A program made the translations under genes and the position numbers. A DNA stretch of 64,000 bases from Adiantum capillus-veneris. Lineage: Eukaryota > Streptophyta > Polypodiopsida > Polypodiales > Pteridaceae. How positions within the stretch are numbered: the stretch's first letter is position 1; each line of letters begins with the position of its first letter. The notes beneath the pieces are model-generated. The model had not been told where the DNA came from. It saw only the letters and a program-made list of their open reading frames with translations, and searched no databases. The DNA lies in contig CM043966.1 of the NCBI GenBank assembly GCA_014529385.2, forward strand, positions 109,030,087 to 109,094,086. The letters run 5' to 3'. Below, in pieces: positions 11,501 through 21,850 of the stretch.

Positions 11501-12379
11501 CGCATGGAATGAAGCCCCGAAATCTACTATCCAGGAATTAGACACATTGTCTAATGAGAGAATTAAAGCATCTTGCTCTACTTTACCTGCCACATTGGCC
11601 TTGGATGTTGGCTTGTTGTCTTGAGACTCGGACTCCTTCTTCGTCTTCAAACAACAATATTTCTGGACGTGTCCCTTCTTGCCGCAGTTCCAACATTCAA
11701 GAACTGACTTTGTGTGTGACTTGCTCCGGCTTGAGCAATCATGACCCTTTTGGTTTTTGAACCTCTCGTTAGGCCTTCCTCTTGTTTCCACTGACAATGC
11801 AGCACTTGTTGATTCTCCTATGCTTCTCTCTCGCATTTCGTCACTTAGGAGAACACCCACAACATCATCAAACTTAAGAGTATTTGTGCCAGAAATAGAA
11901 TTACTTACAGCCATCACAAGGCTGTCCCAACTATCCGGTAGAGACGACAGTATAAGGAGAGCTCGCACTTTGTCATCAAAATTTATTTTCACCGATGGAA
12001 GCTAACTTATGTTTGTGTTAAATTCATTTAGGTGTTATGCAATTGAATTATTCTCTTCCATCTTTAGATTGAATAAGCGCTTCATGAGAAATACCTTATT
12101 GGATACCGATGGTTTCTCGTAGAAGTCATCAAGTGACTTCATCAAGTCCTCCGTGGTCTTCATCTCCAAAATGTTGAAGGCCACCATTGACGCCAATCTT
12201 AACCAGATTGTTCCCAGTGCCTTTCAATCAAGGACAATCCATGCTTCGTCTGCCATCGTTGAGGGCTTCTCTACAAGACCGCCTACTGGCAAATAGAGAT
12301 AGTCTTCAATCTGCATCTTCCAATGTTGGTAGTTTTTTCCATTGAACTTCGTGATCTTGAGCTTCCCTTCCTCCGCCAT
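8532..12379 (-). pseudogene. Copia gag-pol polyprotein, multiply broken
   Basis: Translation from 12379 begins MAEEGKLKITKFNGKNYQHW, a typical Tork/Tnt1 gag start. The order is gag, CCHC knuckle (CWNCGKKGHVQKYC), protease (WIVDFGASFHATP, where the usual Ser after the catalytic Asp is Phe), integrase (HSDIWG; LRFNNGGEY with the second catalytic Asp changed to Asn), RT (MDVNTTFPHGD; intact LMLYVDDML) and RNase H (SLSTTEAEYVE, YSDSQSAIHLAKNS). It ends ADMFTKVVNKEKLSF with a stop at 8532-8534. Lesions include a stop soon after AWIVLD in gag and several frameshifts (near 12000, 11400, 10780, 10070, 9850 and 8900). It is full length for the family (about 1,280 codons) but non-functional. Confidence 0.92.
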
Positions 12380-12429
12380 TACTCCCACTCACTTCAAGGA
12401 ATCCTTTCCTTGAGATAATTTAGCTACGA

Positions 12430-12449
12430 GCAAACCTTTTTGGATACCA
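12430..12449 (-). other. Copia primer-binding site
   Basis: On the minus strand TGGTATCCAAAAAGG follows the LTR end by two bases. The first seven bases match the initiator-Met tRNA site TGGTATCAGAGC used by copia elements; the rest has diverged. Confidence 0.7.
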
Positions 12450-12451
12450 GT

Positions 12452-12501
12452 TCTTGGGAAATATGACATAGCTAAGTAGATAACTAAGTAGATTACTTAA
12501 T
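12452..12501 (-). repeat. Copia 5' LTR, terminal 50 bp left of the nested insertion
   Basis: TCTTGGGAAATATGACATAG onward aligns with the first 50 bp of the 3' LTR at 7846. It stops at TTAAT, where the gypsy LTR begins. TTAAT is probably one copy of the guest's target duplication; the other copy was deleted. Confidence 0.85.
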
Positions 12502-13496
12502 TGTAAGGTCTCCAAACCAGCCGACACCAAAAACGGGATGGAACCTTTGACAGGTCTCTAGGACTACTAAAGTCAAAGTCTTTAAACAAGAAAAATTCCA
12601 GGGAATACACCTTTACCATTGGCAATGGTTTAGGTTTATAGCCCTAGAAGAGACCTAGTCCTATCTCGCAGTGGAAACGGGACCCAAAAAAAAATATTCC
12701 GGCCCTAAATCTTCATCCTTTAGACTAAGGTTTCCTTAGCCAATGCTTTTTTCCCTCTAACAAATGTGACGGCACAGCCGCTGGTGGATTCCTCGTCCAA
12801 GTGAAGTTTATACACGTTTTAGTGCGCGGGGATGGATAGTTACCTGACTAATCAGGTCCACCCGTCCATGATTGACAACCTTAGTCAATCCCCACTTACC
12901 ACCCCGCACTTACACATGATTTTATTGTTGTTTAATAACTACCACATTCTTTTAAAACAGCATTGAAGACATTCTTTCAGAAAATAGACATCTTTAAACT
13001 TAAGACAAGGTACTTTCATTTTAAGGTATCACTGACCAGTACTAACTTGTCTCAAGACCACCTATACAAGGGTGAAAACCGGCACCCATTCCTTATTTAT
13101 ATAACCGGGGTGGAAAAAGTCTTCACCCAAAGTCGGGGCGCCCATACGACAAAACCAGTTGCCCATACAACCGGGCGGTTCCTCTAGGATAAACTTAAAA
13201 GTACTATCCATAAACATAAACAAGCACGGGGTAAAGACTCCACACGTGTAGAGGTAACCGACTCCTCCATGATGGTATCTCCATCATTACTCATTACCTG
13301 GAGTAAAAATATTTCCAAGGAATTAGAGGTGTCTTGAGACAAGCTGTCTTAAGGATGGTCAAATATTTCCTTCCTATTTCAACTAGTAATAACCCAATCA
13401 TTCCTTTGCTAATTACAATCATTGATTGTGGGTTTTGTGAAAGTTACCTTCCTTTTTCAGCCAGTGTTTTCCTTCTTAAACCTTCGTATGCAATGC

Positions 13497-13709
13497 TTAA
13501 CTTAAAATGAAATCTAAAAGCTTATTAATGGCATAATTGAAAACCACCTGGAACTGGTCGTCCATCTGCTGTGGGGCAGGTGCTCCTAAACTCTCCTCTG
13601 TTGGCCTATGGCTAGGCTCTGCTTCATGGTCGTTAGTTGCTTTGTTGCGTTTGCTACTAGCATCTTCATCTTCCGTCAAAGGATTTCCCTTGGTTCTCTT
13701 GGGGGCCAT
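13497..13709 (-). CDS. Small LTR-encoded ORF, 70 residues (copy 1)
   Basis: The protein starts MAPKRTKGNPLTEDEDASSK and has a basic N-terminus resembling a nuclear signal, followed by an acidic, Pro/Gln-rich middle. The same 70 residues are encoded in LTR copy 2. An older copy exists in LTR 3, where many codon differences are silent. It lies in R-U5, so it would be in the leader of the genomic RNA. I do not recognise a domain. A donor-like CAGGTGGTT sits near its 3' end, so it could be a first exon, but that is inference. Confidence 0.5.
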   Translation of the reverse strand: MAPKRTKGNPLTEDEDASSKRNKATNDHEAEPSHRPTEESLGAPAPQQMDDQFQVVFNYAINKLLDFILS

Positions 13710-14089
13710 TTCGGCAGCCTTATAAAAAGACTTAATCCATTAGAGGATTTATTGAATAAAATTTATTTTTCCTTGTTTACCCAAAAATAAGGGTTTTGGA
13801 CCTCGGTTAATTCTTTGGCACTTAGATAATTTTATTTCTTCAGTTTTCTTATCCATTATATACAAAATTGGTTACTTTTGACCAAAATATGTACCTAAAC
13901 TATTTATCTAAGGTTAGGATAATTATAATAGGTTTCTCAAGGTCTATTCCTTCTCTGATATTGATAACAAAGGTTTTCTATTTACTTTACTATATTCTCC
14001 TTTTTTATTTTTCCCAAAATTGGAGTAATTTTACTGGGATATATAATTAAACTAATTTCCTAGAGGTAGCATAATTACCACAGGTTCCT

Positions 14090-15400
14090 TGAGGTCTAAT
14101 AAACCTTTGACAAAGTTCTCAATTCAATTTAAATCTATTTACTAATTTCCCCTATTTAAATTTCTCAAAACACAGGGTATTTTAGATAAAATAATTAGCT
14201 AAATTAACTTTCTAAACTTCTCCTAATTATCACGGGTTATTAAACACCTATTTAACCACTAATAATTATATGGAAGCAATTGAATTCTATTTACTAATTT
14301 CCCCTATTAAAATTGTTCAAAAAATAGAGTAATTTAGCTAAAGTAATTAGCTAACTTAACTTTCCGAACTTCTCCTATTTATCACTGGTAGTGGAACACT
14401 CAATTGATCACTGATAATTATATGGACGTATTTGAATTTCATTTACTAATTTCCCCTATTAAAATTTCTCAAAAAATAGGGTATTTTAGCTAAGATAATT
14501 AGCTATATTAACTTTCTGAACTTCTCCTAACTATCATGGGTTATTGATCACATAATTAACCACTGATAAATAGATGGAAGCATTTTAATTCTATTTACTA
14601 ATTTTTCCTATTACAATTGTTCAAGAACCAGAGTAATTTAGCTAAAGTAATTAGCTAGCTTTAACTTTCTGAACTTCTCCTATTTATCATAGGTACTTAA
14701 AAACTCAATTGATCACTAAAAATTATATGGAAGCATTTGAATTTCATTTACTAATTTCCTATACTAAAATTTCTCCAAAAACAGAATATTTTAACTAAGA
14801 TAATTATCTTTCTGAACTTCTCCTAATTATCACGGGTTATTGATCACCTAATTAACCACTAATAATTATATGGAAGCATTTGTACTTCATTTACTAATTT
14901 TCCCTATTAAAATTACACAAAAACCAGGGTATTCTAGCTAAGATTATTAGCTAAGTTAACTTTCTGAACTTCTCCTAATTATTAGAGGTTATTGATCATC
15001 TAGTTAACCACTAATTATTATATGGAAGCATTTGAATTCCATTTACTAATTTCCCCTATAAAAATTGCTCAAAAAACATGGTATTTTAGCTAAAATAATT
15101 AGCTAAATTAACTTTCTGAACTTATCCTAATTATCACGGGTAATTGAACACATGATTAACCAGTGATAATTATATGGAAGCATTTGAATTTCATTTACTA
15201 ATTTCCCCTATTAAAATTACTCAAAAAACAGGGTATTGTAGCTAAAATAATTAGCTAAATTAATTTTCTAAACTTCTCCTAATTATCATGGGTTATTTAT
15301 CACCTAATTAACCAACGATTTTTATATGAAAGTATTTGTACTTCATTTACTAATCTCCCCTACTAAAATTACTCAAAAAACAGAGTAATTAGGCCTAATT
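14090..15400 (-). repeat. AT-rich tandem repeats of about 150 bp inside LTR copy 1
   Basis: The marker CTTCTCCTAATTATCACGGG, with variants, recurs near 14218, 14366, 14521, 14673, 14817, 14967, 15119 and 15270. The unit is therefore about 150 bp with eight or nine copies. Each unit also holds ATTATATGGAAGCATTTGAA and TTTACTAATTTCCCCTATTA. The array lies in the transcribed R-U5 part. The following 15386-15850 block holds a separate pair of repeats about 305 bp apart. Confidence 0.9.
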
Positions 15401-16136
15401 AATTAGGAAAAATTCTCTGAAAATTATAGGATAATTTCCCTAGATTATAACTATCTAATGTATCTTTGATAAATAATTCAACTTAATCTAATCTTAATTA
15501 ATATTTTTACCATTAATTCATGGCTAAATTGGCTAATTCCAGCCCTAATATGAGACGATAAATAAATTAACTTTCTAAACTTCTCCTAAATATCACGGGT
15601 TATTAATCACCTAAATAAACAATGATAATTATATGGAAGCATTTGTACTTCATTTACTAATCTCCCCTATTAAAATTACTCAAAAAACAGAGTAATTAGG
15701 CCTAATTAATTAGGAAAAATTCTCAAAAAATTATAGGATAATTTCCCTAGATTAATAACTGTCTAATGTGTCTTTAATAAATAATTCAACTTAATCTAAT
15801 CCTAATTATATTTTTACCATTAATTCATGGCTAAATTGACTAATTCCAGTCCTAATATGAGAGGATAAATAATTAGCTTAGTATTACTAAGCTTAATTAT
15901 AATAATCAACAGAGATTTATTAATTTAAAGAGGTTTAAGAAGCATATATAGGCCTAATCTTTGATTAATTAACCATTTATCCTAATCTAACCTTACAAAT
16001 TGAGAAGGATTAGGTTAATTACCGTTAGGATTAATCAATTAGAGGTTTAACTCTAATGATTTCTGCGTAGTGTTTCTCCCTAGATGAGAGAGAAATTCTC
16101 AAGGCTCCGAGTCTAACAAAATATGAAGAGAATGGT

Positions 16137-16148
16137 CCTATTTATAGT
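16137..16148 (-). promoter_or_regulatory. TATA box of the chromovirus LTR
   Basis: The minus strand reads ACTATAAATAGG, a near-perfect plant TATA box, about 480 bp into the LTR. The same place in copy 2 reads CTGTAAATAGG (22328-22340), and in copy 3 CCTATAAACATG (about 57104-57116). Conserved position supports the U3/R boundary about 30 bp downstream, near 16105. Confidence 0.75.
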
Positions 16149-16621
16149 TTTTTTTGGGCACCTGGCAGCTTTTGGCAGCTTGCCCCTAGTCCAAGCAACC
16201 CCCCAGGCTGAAATTTGCACATTTTTTTGCCATCGCTACCCCTGGCAAGTTTCCACAGCTTCCACACTCACCCCATACCTTCCAGAATTTGCCTGTTTGA
16301 TTTTTGCAGATTTTCCATGATGAAATTTGGAATTTCCTATTTAACTCTAGAACCTTAGTGTAAAGAAGTCTTTGCTAATGATTAAAATGAAACCATCCAA
16401 TTTTTGTTATTAATTAAATTTCTATGGTAATTTTCCACGTCCCGTAACTGTTCCTGTTTTTATCGGAATTAGATTCTAAAAATTTCTAGACATAGTAAAG
16501 CTCTGCTTATAAATCCAAAAATACCAAAATAAATAGTGTTTGGAGTCTTTCAATGGTATTTTCCATTAAGTTGTTCAAGCTTAGTACAGTTTTGAAGGTT
16601 TCGGAAACTCGAAACCTTACA

Positions 16622-16636
16622 ATCACCCCAACTTAA
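16622..16636 (-). other. Chromovirus polypurine tract (copy 1)
   Basis: The minus strand reads AAGTTGGGGTGAT directly before the LTR start TGTAAGG. The identical tract is next to LTR 2 at 22811. Confidence 0.75.
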
Positions 16637-16656
16637 GGATTTGAGATGTCCTCATC

Positions 16657-17970
16657 TCAACCGAAATTGGGAAAATCCTTGTGAAGGGATACTTCATCCT
16701 CCAAGGTGGCATTCTCTGTAGGGTAGTCCTTCCATTTGACCAAATATTCTCTGATAACCCTGTTTTTTAGACTCCTTTCCCTGGTATCGAGAATACAATC
16801 TGGTTGGAGTTCAAGAATTCCTTGCTTCTGCATCACAATTTGTTCGTCATCTAGAGTATGATTTGGATTTGGGATGTAAGGTTTTAGAAGACTGATATGG
16901 AAGACATTATGGACCTTGAGATGCTCAGGCAATTTTAGTTCATAAGCTTGATCACTGATTACTTTAATCACTTCATACGGTCCACAATATCTGGGGCTTA
17001 GTTTTTTGTATTTTCTCAATGATAGAGTGCTTCTTTTTGGCCAAACCCTTAGAAATACTTTATCTCCTTGTTTGAAAACACGATCAGACCGTTTTCTATC
17101 AGCATATTGTTTTTGGCGATCTTTGGCTGCCTGAATGTCTTGCCTTATGGCTTTGGTTTGGGCATCCATTTCTTCTAACATCTGTTTTGAAGCTTCTACC
17201 CTTGTTGTAGGGTCAGAAAAATTTAGGGGTGATATGCACTCATGCCCATAAAGAGCATTGAATGGGGACATCCCAATGCTTTGATGAAAAGAAGAGTTAT
17301 AGGCGAATTCCACCAAAGGAAGAAATTGGATCCATTTCCGGGGTTCTCTACCACAATAGGCTCTAAGGATGTCTTCAATGACTTGGTTTACTCTTTCTGT
17401 CTGGCCGTTTGTTTGGGGGTGATAGGATGTACTGAAACATAGTTGCGTTCCTAAAGATTCAAATAAAGGTTTCCAAAATTTTGAAGTGAATTTGGCATCT
17501 CTGTCACTGACTATTCTCTTAGGAAGCCCGTGCAATCTGAAGATCTCTTTGATATAGAGACGGCTTATGTTCGATGCAGTATAAGTTCTTTTTACAACCA
17601 TCAAGTGGGAGACTTTAGTCAACATATCCACTACCACTATAATGGAGCCCTGACAAAAACGAGCAATCTGTTGTTCCATAGTCATTGGTGGGCCGTAACG
17701 TCGTAAAGTTACATATTTGGTATAATACTCTTCCAAAGTAAGCCCTAACTGTTTGAGGGCGAAGAACTCATTCATCTTGATAGCTTGGTGAGCTGGAGGA
17801 AGATATCTTTCTTTCACTGCCTGCTTCATTCTTTCCCAAGAGGGACTAATGGAAGGATTATCTCTACAGTATTGTTTCCACCAGAGTTTGGCGTCTTCGG
17901 TGAGTCTGAACATTCCTAACATTGCTTGATTCTCTGAAGCAGTTCCTGCTGCCAAGAAATAATCATCCAT
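16657..17970 (-). CDS. Gag-integrase fusion ORF with chromodomain-like tail
   Basis: The 437-residue frame starts in gag (residues 1-108: AMLGMFRLTEDAKLWWKQY, MKQAVKERYLPPAHQAIKMN) and passes without a stop into integrase at about residue 109 (SIIVVVDMLTKVSHLM). It keeps SDRDAKF (Asp156) and NGQTERVNQ (Glu192), spaced 35 residues apart. The first catalytic Asp and the zinc-binding region are gone. The C-terminus has the usual PRYCGPYEVIKVI module and a chromodomain-like REYLVKWKDYPTENATLEDE. Protease, RT and RNase H are missing, removed by a deletion near 17646. Gag coding extends upstream without a Met to about 18100 (LLLKQVQLPTFKGEETNLAR). The uninterrupted frame is striking in a deleted element, but chance preservation in a young copy is possible. 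Confidence 0.85.
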   Translation of the reverse strand: MDDYFLAAGTASENQAMLGMFRLTEDAKLWWKQYCRDNPSISPSWERMKQAVKERYLPPAHQAIKMNEFFALKQLGLTLEEYYTKYVTLRRYGPPMTMEQQIARFCQGSIIVVVDMLTKVSHLMVVKRTYTASNISRLYIKEIFRLHGLPKRIVSDRDAKFTSKFWKPLFESLGTQLCFSTSYHPQTNGQTERVNQVIEDILRAYCGREPRKWIQFLPLVEFAYNSSFHQSIGMSPFNALYGHECISPLNFSDPTTRVEASKQMLEEMDAQTKAIRQDIQAAKDRQKQYADRKRSDRVFKQGDKVFLRVWPKRSTLSLRKYKKLSPRYCGPYEVIKVISDQAYELKLPEHLKVHNVFHISLLKPYIPNPNHTLDDEQIVMQKQGILELQPDCILDTRERSLKNRVIREYLVKWKDYPTENATLEDEVSLHKDFPNFG

Positions 17971-18119
17971 GGTGTCGAGCCATGCTTCGGCATCACGTGC
18001 TAAATTGGTTTCTTCTCCCTTGAAAGTTGGGAGTTGAACTTGTTTTAACAGTAGTTTCTTTTCTTGGGTGGGAGTGTAGAGACTTTGGCAATTCCCTGGG
18101 TTTGTAATTAATGAAGATG

Positions 18120-18384
18120 TTTCAGTGTTTATACTACTTTTGTTTTGTCATGCAGTTCTCTAATTTTTATACTTTTTAACATACTAAAATAGAAATCTGA
18201 CAATCATTAACACCATTTCAATTTAACTACACAAACATGTCATAAAACCATGGTATATACAAAGGTTGATACAACACTGACTCATACTATGTACAAGATG
18301 GACTCATACTATATACAAGATGGACTCATGCTATATACAATGTGTGATTCCCTAAATCAATAACCTCTTTACCACTGGTGGGTC
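18120..18384 (-). other. Spacer between extra ORF and gag, with 22-bp repeats
   Basis: No gene. Three tandem copies of about 22 bp built on GACTCATACTATATACAAGA span 18278-18343. Confidence 0.7.
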
Positions 18385-18870
18385 TTATAGGGGATCAAAA
18401 AAGATGATGTCTTTTGGTCCCCTAAACCTTGGGCCTACCCTCATGGGCCTGATCCTACCTGGGTATATTACTATGGCTACCTGATCATAGACCCATTGAT
18501 TTTGTAACACTTCTACCCCATCTATCACAATGGTCTGATGTGGATCTTCAGTCCCACTAAAGAAGAAAACTTCGATGGTCTGAAGTGTTTCTGCCCACTT
18601 GAGTCTTCTTAGGTTGAGTGTCAACCCTTCTAACTGACCCGCATAAATCAGAAAAATTCCGCCAAACTATGACCAGCTGATTCCCCATGTAGGAGGAGGG
18701 GAAAACATTAAATCTAGCAATTGCATGATGCTCTTGCGAAGTACAAAGTTGTTGGAGCTGCAAGCAGCCTCGAACATGATGTTCAAATCCACAAATTTTG
18801 GTAAGCTTGGCGGATATTTTCCTGTATTGATAGGGAAATCTCATTTCACAATATACTATAATTAAAACTG
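18385..18870 (-). pseudogene. Extra ORF upstream of gag in the chromovirus, one stop
   Basis: Between primer-binding site and gag, a frame of about 150 codons runs KYPPSLPKFVDLNIMFEAAC ... FSPPPTWGISWS, then a stop codon (TAG), then FGGIFLIYAGQLEGLTLNLR, RRLKWAETLQTIEVFFFSG and a Pro/Arg-rich end. The region by the third LTR (53497-53830) encodes the same pattern (FSPSTWRISWSRSGGIFFIN, LNMKRLNWAEDLQVIEVYFF) at clear divergence, so it is a real, conserved protein of this family. I know no domain for it. It does not look like the usual capsid or the usual gag N-terminus. Upstream similarity continues past the first Met, so translation may start elsewhere, perhaps on a spliced leader. Confidence 0.6.
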
Positions 18871-18929
18871 CAATACAACTTATGCCTATTTCCCAACTTT
18901 TACCCTTCTAAGGTCAGGACCTTATTAAA

Positions 18930-18945
18930 CCATGCTCTGATACCA
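18930..18945 (-). other. Primer-binding site, initiator-Met tRNA type
   Basis: The minus strand reads TGGTATCAGAGCATGG two bases after the LTR end TTACA. It is a perfect match to the site used by many plant gypsy and copia elements. It identifies 18948-22810 as the 5' LTR. Confidence 0.9.
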
Positions 18946-20002
18946 CTTGTAAGGTCTCCAAACCCGCCGACACCAAAAACGGGATGGATACTTTGACAGG
19001 TCTCTAGGCCTACTAAAGTCAAAGTCTTTAAACAAGAAAAATTCCAGGGAATTCACCTTTACCATTGGCAATGGTTTAGGTTTATAGCCCTAGAAGAGAC
19101 CTAGTCCTATCTCGCAGTGGAAACGGGACCCAAAAAAAAATATTCCGGCCCTAAATCTTCATCCTTTAGACTAAGGTTTCCTTAGCCAACGCTTTTTTCC
19201 CTCGAACATATGTGAGGGCACAGCCGCTGGTGGATTCCTCGTCCAAGTGAAGTTTCTACACGTTTTAGTGCGCGGGGATGGATAGTTACCTGACTAATCA
19301 GGTCCACCCGTCCATGATTGACAACCTTAGTCAATCCCCATTTACCACCCTGCACTCACACATGATTTTATTGTTGTTTAATAACTACCACATTCTTTTC
19401 ACAGCTAAAATAATGATTCTTTTTAATTTTTCAACCGCATTTCCTTAAAGCAACCTTTTAAAACAGCATTGAAGACATTCTTTAAGAAAATAGACATCTT
19501 TAAACTTAAGACAAGGTACTTTCATTTTAAGGTATCACTGACCAGTACTAACTTGTCTCAAGACCACCTATACAAGGGTGAAAAATGGCACCCATTCCTT
19601 ATTTATATAACCGGGGTGGAAAAAGTCTTCACCCAAAGTCCGGGCGCCCATACGCCAAAACCAGTTGCCCATACAACCGGGCGGTTCCTCTAGGATAAAC
19701 TTAAAAGTACTATCCATAAACATAAACAAGCACGGGGTAAAGACTCCACACGTGTAGAGGTAACGGACTCCTCCATGATGGTATCTCCATCATTACTCAT
19801 TACCTGGAGTAAAAATATTTCCAAGGAATCAGAGGTGTCTTGAGACAAGCTGTCTTAAGGATGGTCAAACATTTCCTTCCTATTTCAACCAGTAATAACC
19901 CAATCATTCCTTTGCTAATTAAAATCATTGATCGTGGGTTTCGTGGAAGTTACCTTCCTTTTTCAGCCAGTGTTTTCCTTCTTAAACCTTCGTATGCAAT
20001 GC

Positions 20003-20215
20003 TTAACTTAAAATGAAATCTAAAAGCTTATTAATGGCATAATTGAAAACCACCTGGAACTGGTCGTCCATCTGCTGTGGGGCAGGTGCTCCTAAACTCT
20101 CCTCTGTTGGCCTATGGCTAGGCTCTGCTTCATGGTCGTTAGTTGCTTTGTTGCGTTTGCTACTAGCATCTTCATCTTCCGTCAAAGGATTTCCCTTGGT
20201 TCTCTTGGGGGCCAT
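20003..20215 (-). CDS. Small LTR-encoded ORF, 70 residues (copy 2)
   Basis: The protein is identical to that at 13497-13709 (MAPKRTKGNPLT...). This copy lies in the 5' LTR, so it is the one that would be in the leader of a full-length transcript, upstream of the primer-binding site and the extra ORF. No recognised domain. Confidence 0.5.
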   Translation of the reverse strand: MAPKRTKGNPLTEDEDASSKRNKATNDHEAEPSHRPTEESLGAPAPQQMDDQFQVVFNYAINKLLDFILS

Positions 20216-20629
20216 TTCGGCAGCCTTATAAAAAGACTTAATCCATTAGAGGATTTATTGAATAAAATTTATTTTTCCTTGTTTACCCAAAAATAAGGGT
20301 TTTGGACCTCGGTTAATTCTTTGGCACTTAGATAATTTTATTTCTTCAGTTTTCTTATCCATTATATACAAAATTGGTTACTTTTGACCAAAATATGTAC
20401 CTAAACTATTTATCTAAGGTTAGGATAATTATAATAGGTTTCCCAAGGTCTATTCCTTCTCAGATATTGATAACAAAGGTTTTCTATTTACTTTACTATA
20501 TTCCCCTTTTTTATTTTTCCCAAAATTGGAGTAATTTTACTGGGATATATAATTAAACTAATTTCCTAGAGATAGCATAATGACCACAGGTTGCTTGAGG
20601 TCTAATAAACCTTTGACAAAGTTCTCAAT

Positions 20630-21850
20630 TCAATTTAAATCTATTTATTAATTTTCCCTATTTAAATTTTTCAAAACACAAACTATTTTTGCTAAAATAA
20701 TTAGCTAAATTAACTTTCTGAGCTTCTCCTAATTATCACGGGTTATTAAGAACCTAGTTAACCACTGATAATTATATCGAAGCAATTGAATTCTATTTAT
20801 TAATTTCCCCTATTAAAATTGTTCAAAAAATAGAGTAATTTAGTTAAAGTTATTAGCTAACTTAACTTTCTGAACTTATTCTATTTATCATAGGTAGTGA
20901 AACACTTAATTGATCACTGATAAATATATGGAAGCATTTGAACTTCATTTACTAATTTCTCTTATTAAAATTTCTCAAAAAACATGGTATTTTAGCTAAG
21001 ATAATTAGCTAAATTAACTTTATAAACTTCTCTTAAGTATCATGGGTTATTGATTACAATAACCACTGATAAATATATGGGAGAATTTGAATTCTATTTA
21101 CTAATTTCTCCTATTAAAATTGTTCAAAAAACAGAGTAATTTAGCTAAAGTAATTAGCTAACTTAACTTTCTGAACTTCTCTTATTTATCATAGGTATTT
21201 GAAAACTTAATTGATCACTGATAATTATATGGAAGCATTTGAGTTTCATTTACTAATTTCCCATATTAAAATTTCTCAAAAAACAGGGTATTTTAGCTAA
21301 GATAATTAGTTAAATTAACTTTCTAAACTTATCATAATTATCACGGGTTATTGATCACCTAATTAACCACTGATAATTATATGGAAGCATTTGTACTTCA
21401 TTTATTAATTTCCCCTATTAAAATTACTCAAAAAATAGGGTATTTTATCTAAGATAATTAGCTAAATTAACTTTCTGAACTTCTCCTAATTATCACGGGT
21501 TATTGATCATCTAATTAACCACTGATAATTATATGAAAGCATTTGAATTCCATTTGCTAATTTTCCCTATTAAAATTTCTCAAAAAACATGGTATTTTGG
21601 CTAAATTAATTTTCTAAACTTATCCTAATTATCATGGGTAACTTAACACATGATTAACCACTGATAATTATATGGAAGCCTTTGAATTTCATTTACTAAT
21701 TTCCCCTATTAAAATTACTCAAAAAATTGGGTATTTTAGCTTAAAAAACTAGCTAAATTAACTTTCTAAACTTCTTCTAGTTATCACAAGTTATTAATCA
21801 CCTAATTAACCAATGATAATTATATGAAAGCATTTGTACTTCATTTACTA
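20630..21850 (-). repeat. AT-rich tandem repeats of about 150 bp inside LTR copy 2
   Basis: Same unit as in copy 1, about eight copies, with small indels between copies (for example a shortened unit near 21600). Confidence 0.85.

Larger units (their letters stand above)
12502..16621 (-). repeat. Chromovirus LTR copy 1 (3' LTR), 4.12 kb
   Basis: The plus strand reads TGTAAGGTCTCC to GAAACCTTACA. It is followed by a minus-strand polypurine tract, so it is the 3' LTR of the minus-strand element. It matches copy 2 (18948-22810) closely, apart from a roughly 300-bp duplication at about 15386-15850 that is present only here and a roughly 62-bp stretch missing near 12955. A TATA box at 16137-16148 puts U3 in the last 0.5 kb, leaving about 3.6 kb of R-U5. 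That is very long for a plant gypsy LTR. Confidence 0.92.

Noticed and set aside
13860-14050. 60-residue plus-strand frames in the LTRs (13868 and 20374)
   Set aside because: AT-rich chance frames that differ between copies and are not conserved in LTR 3.
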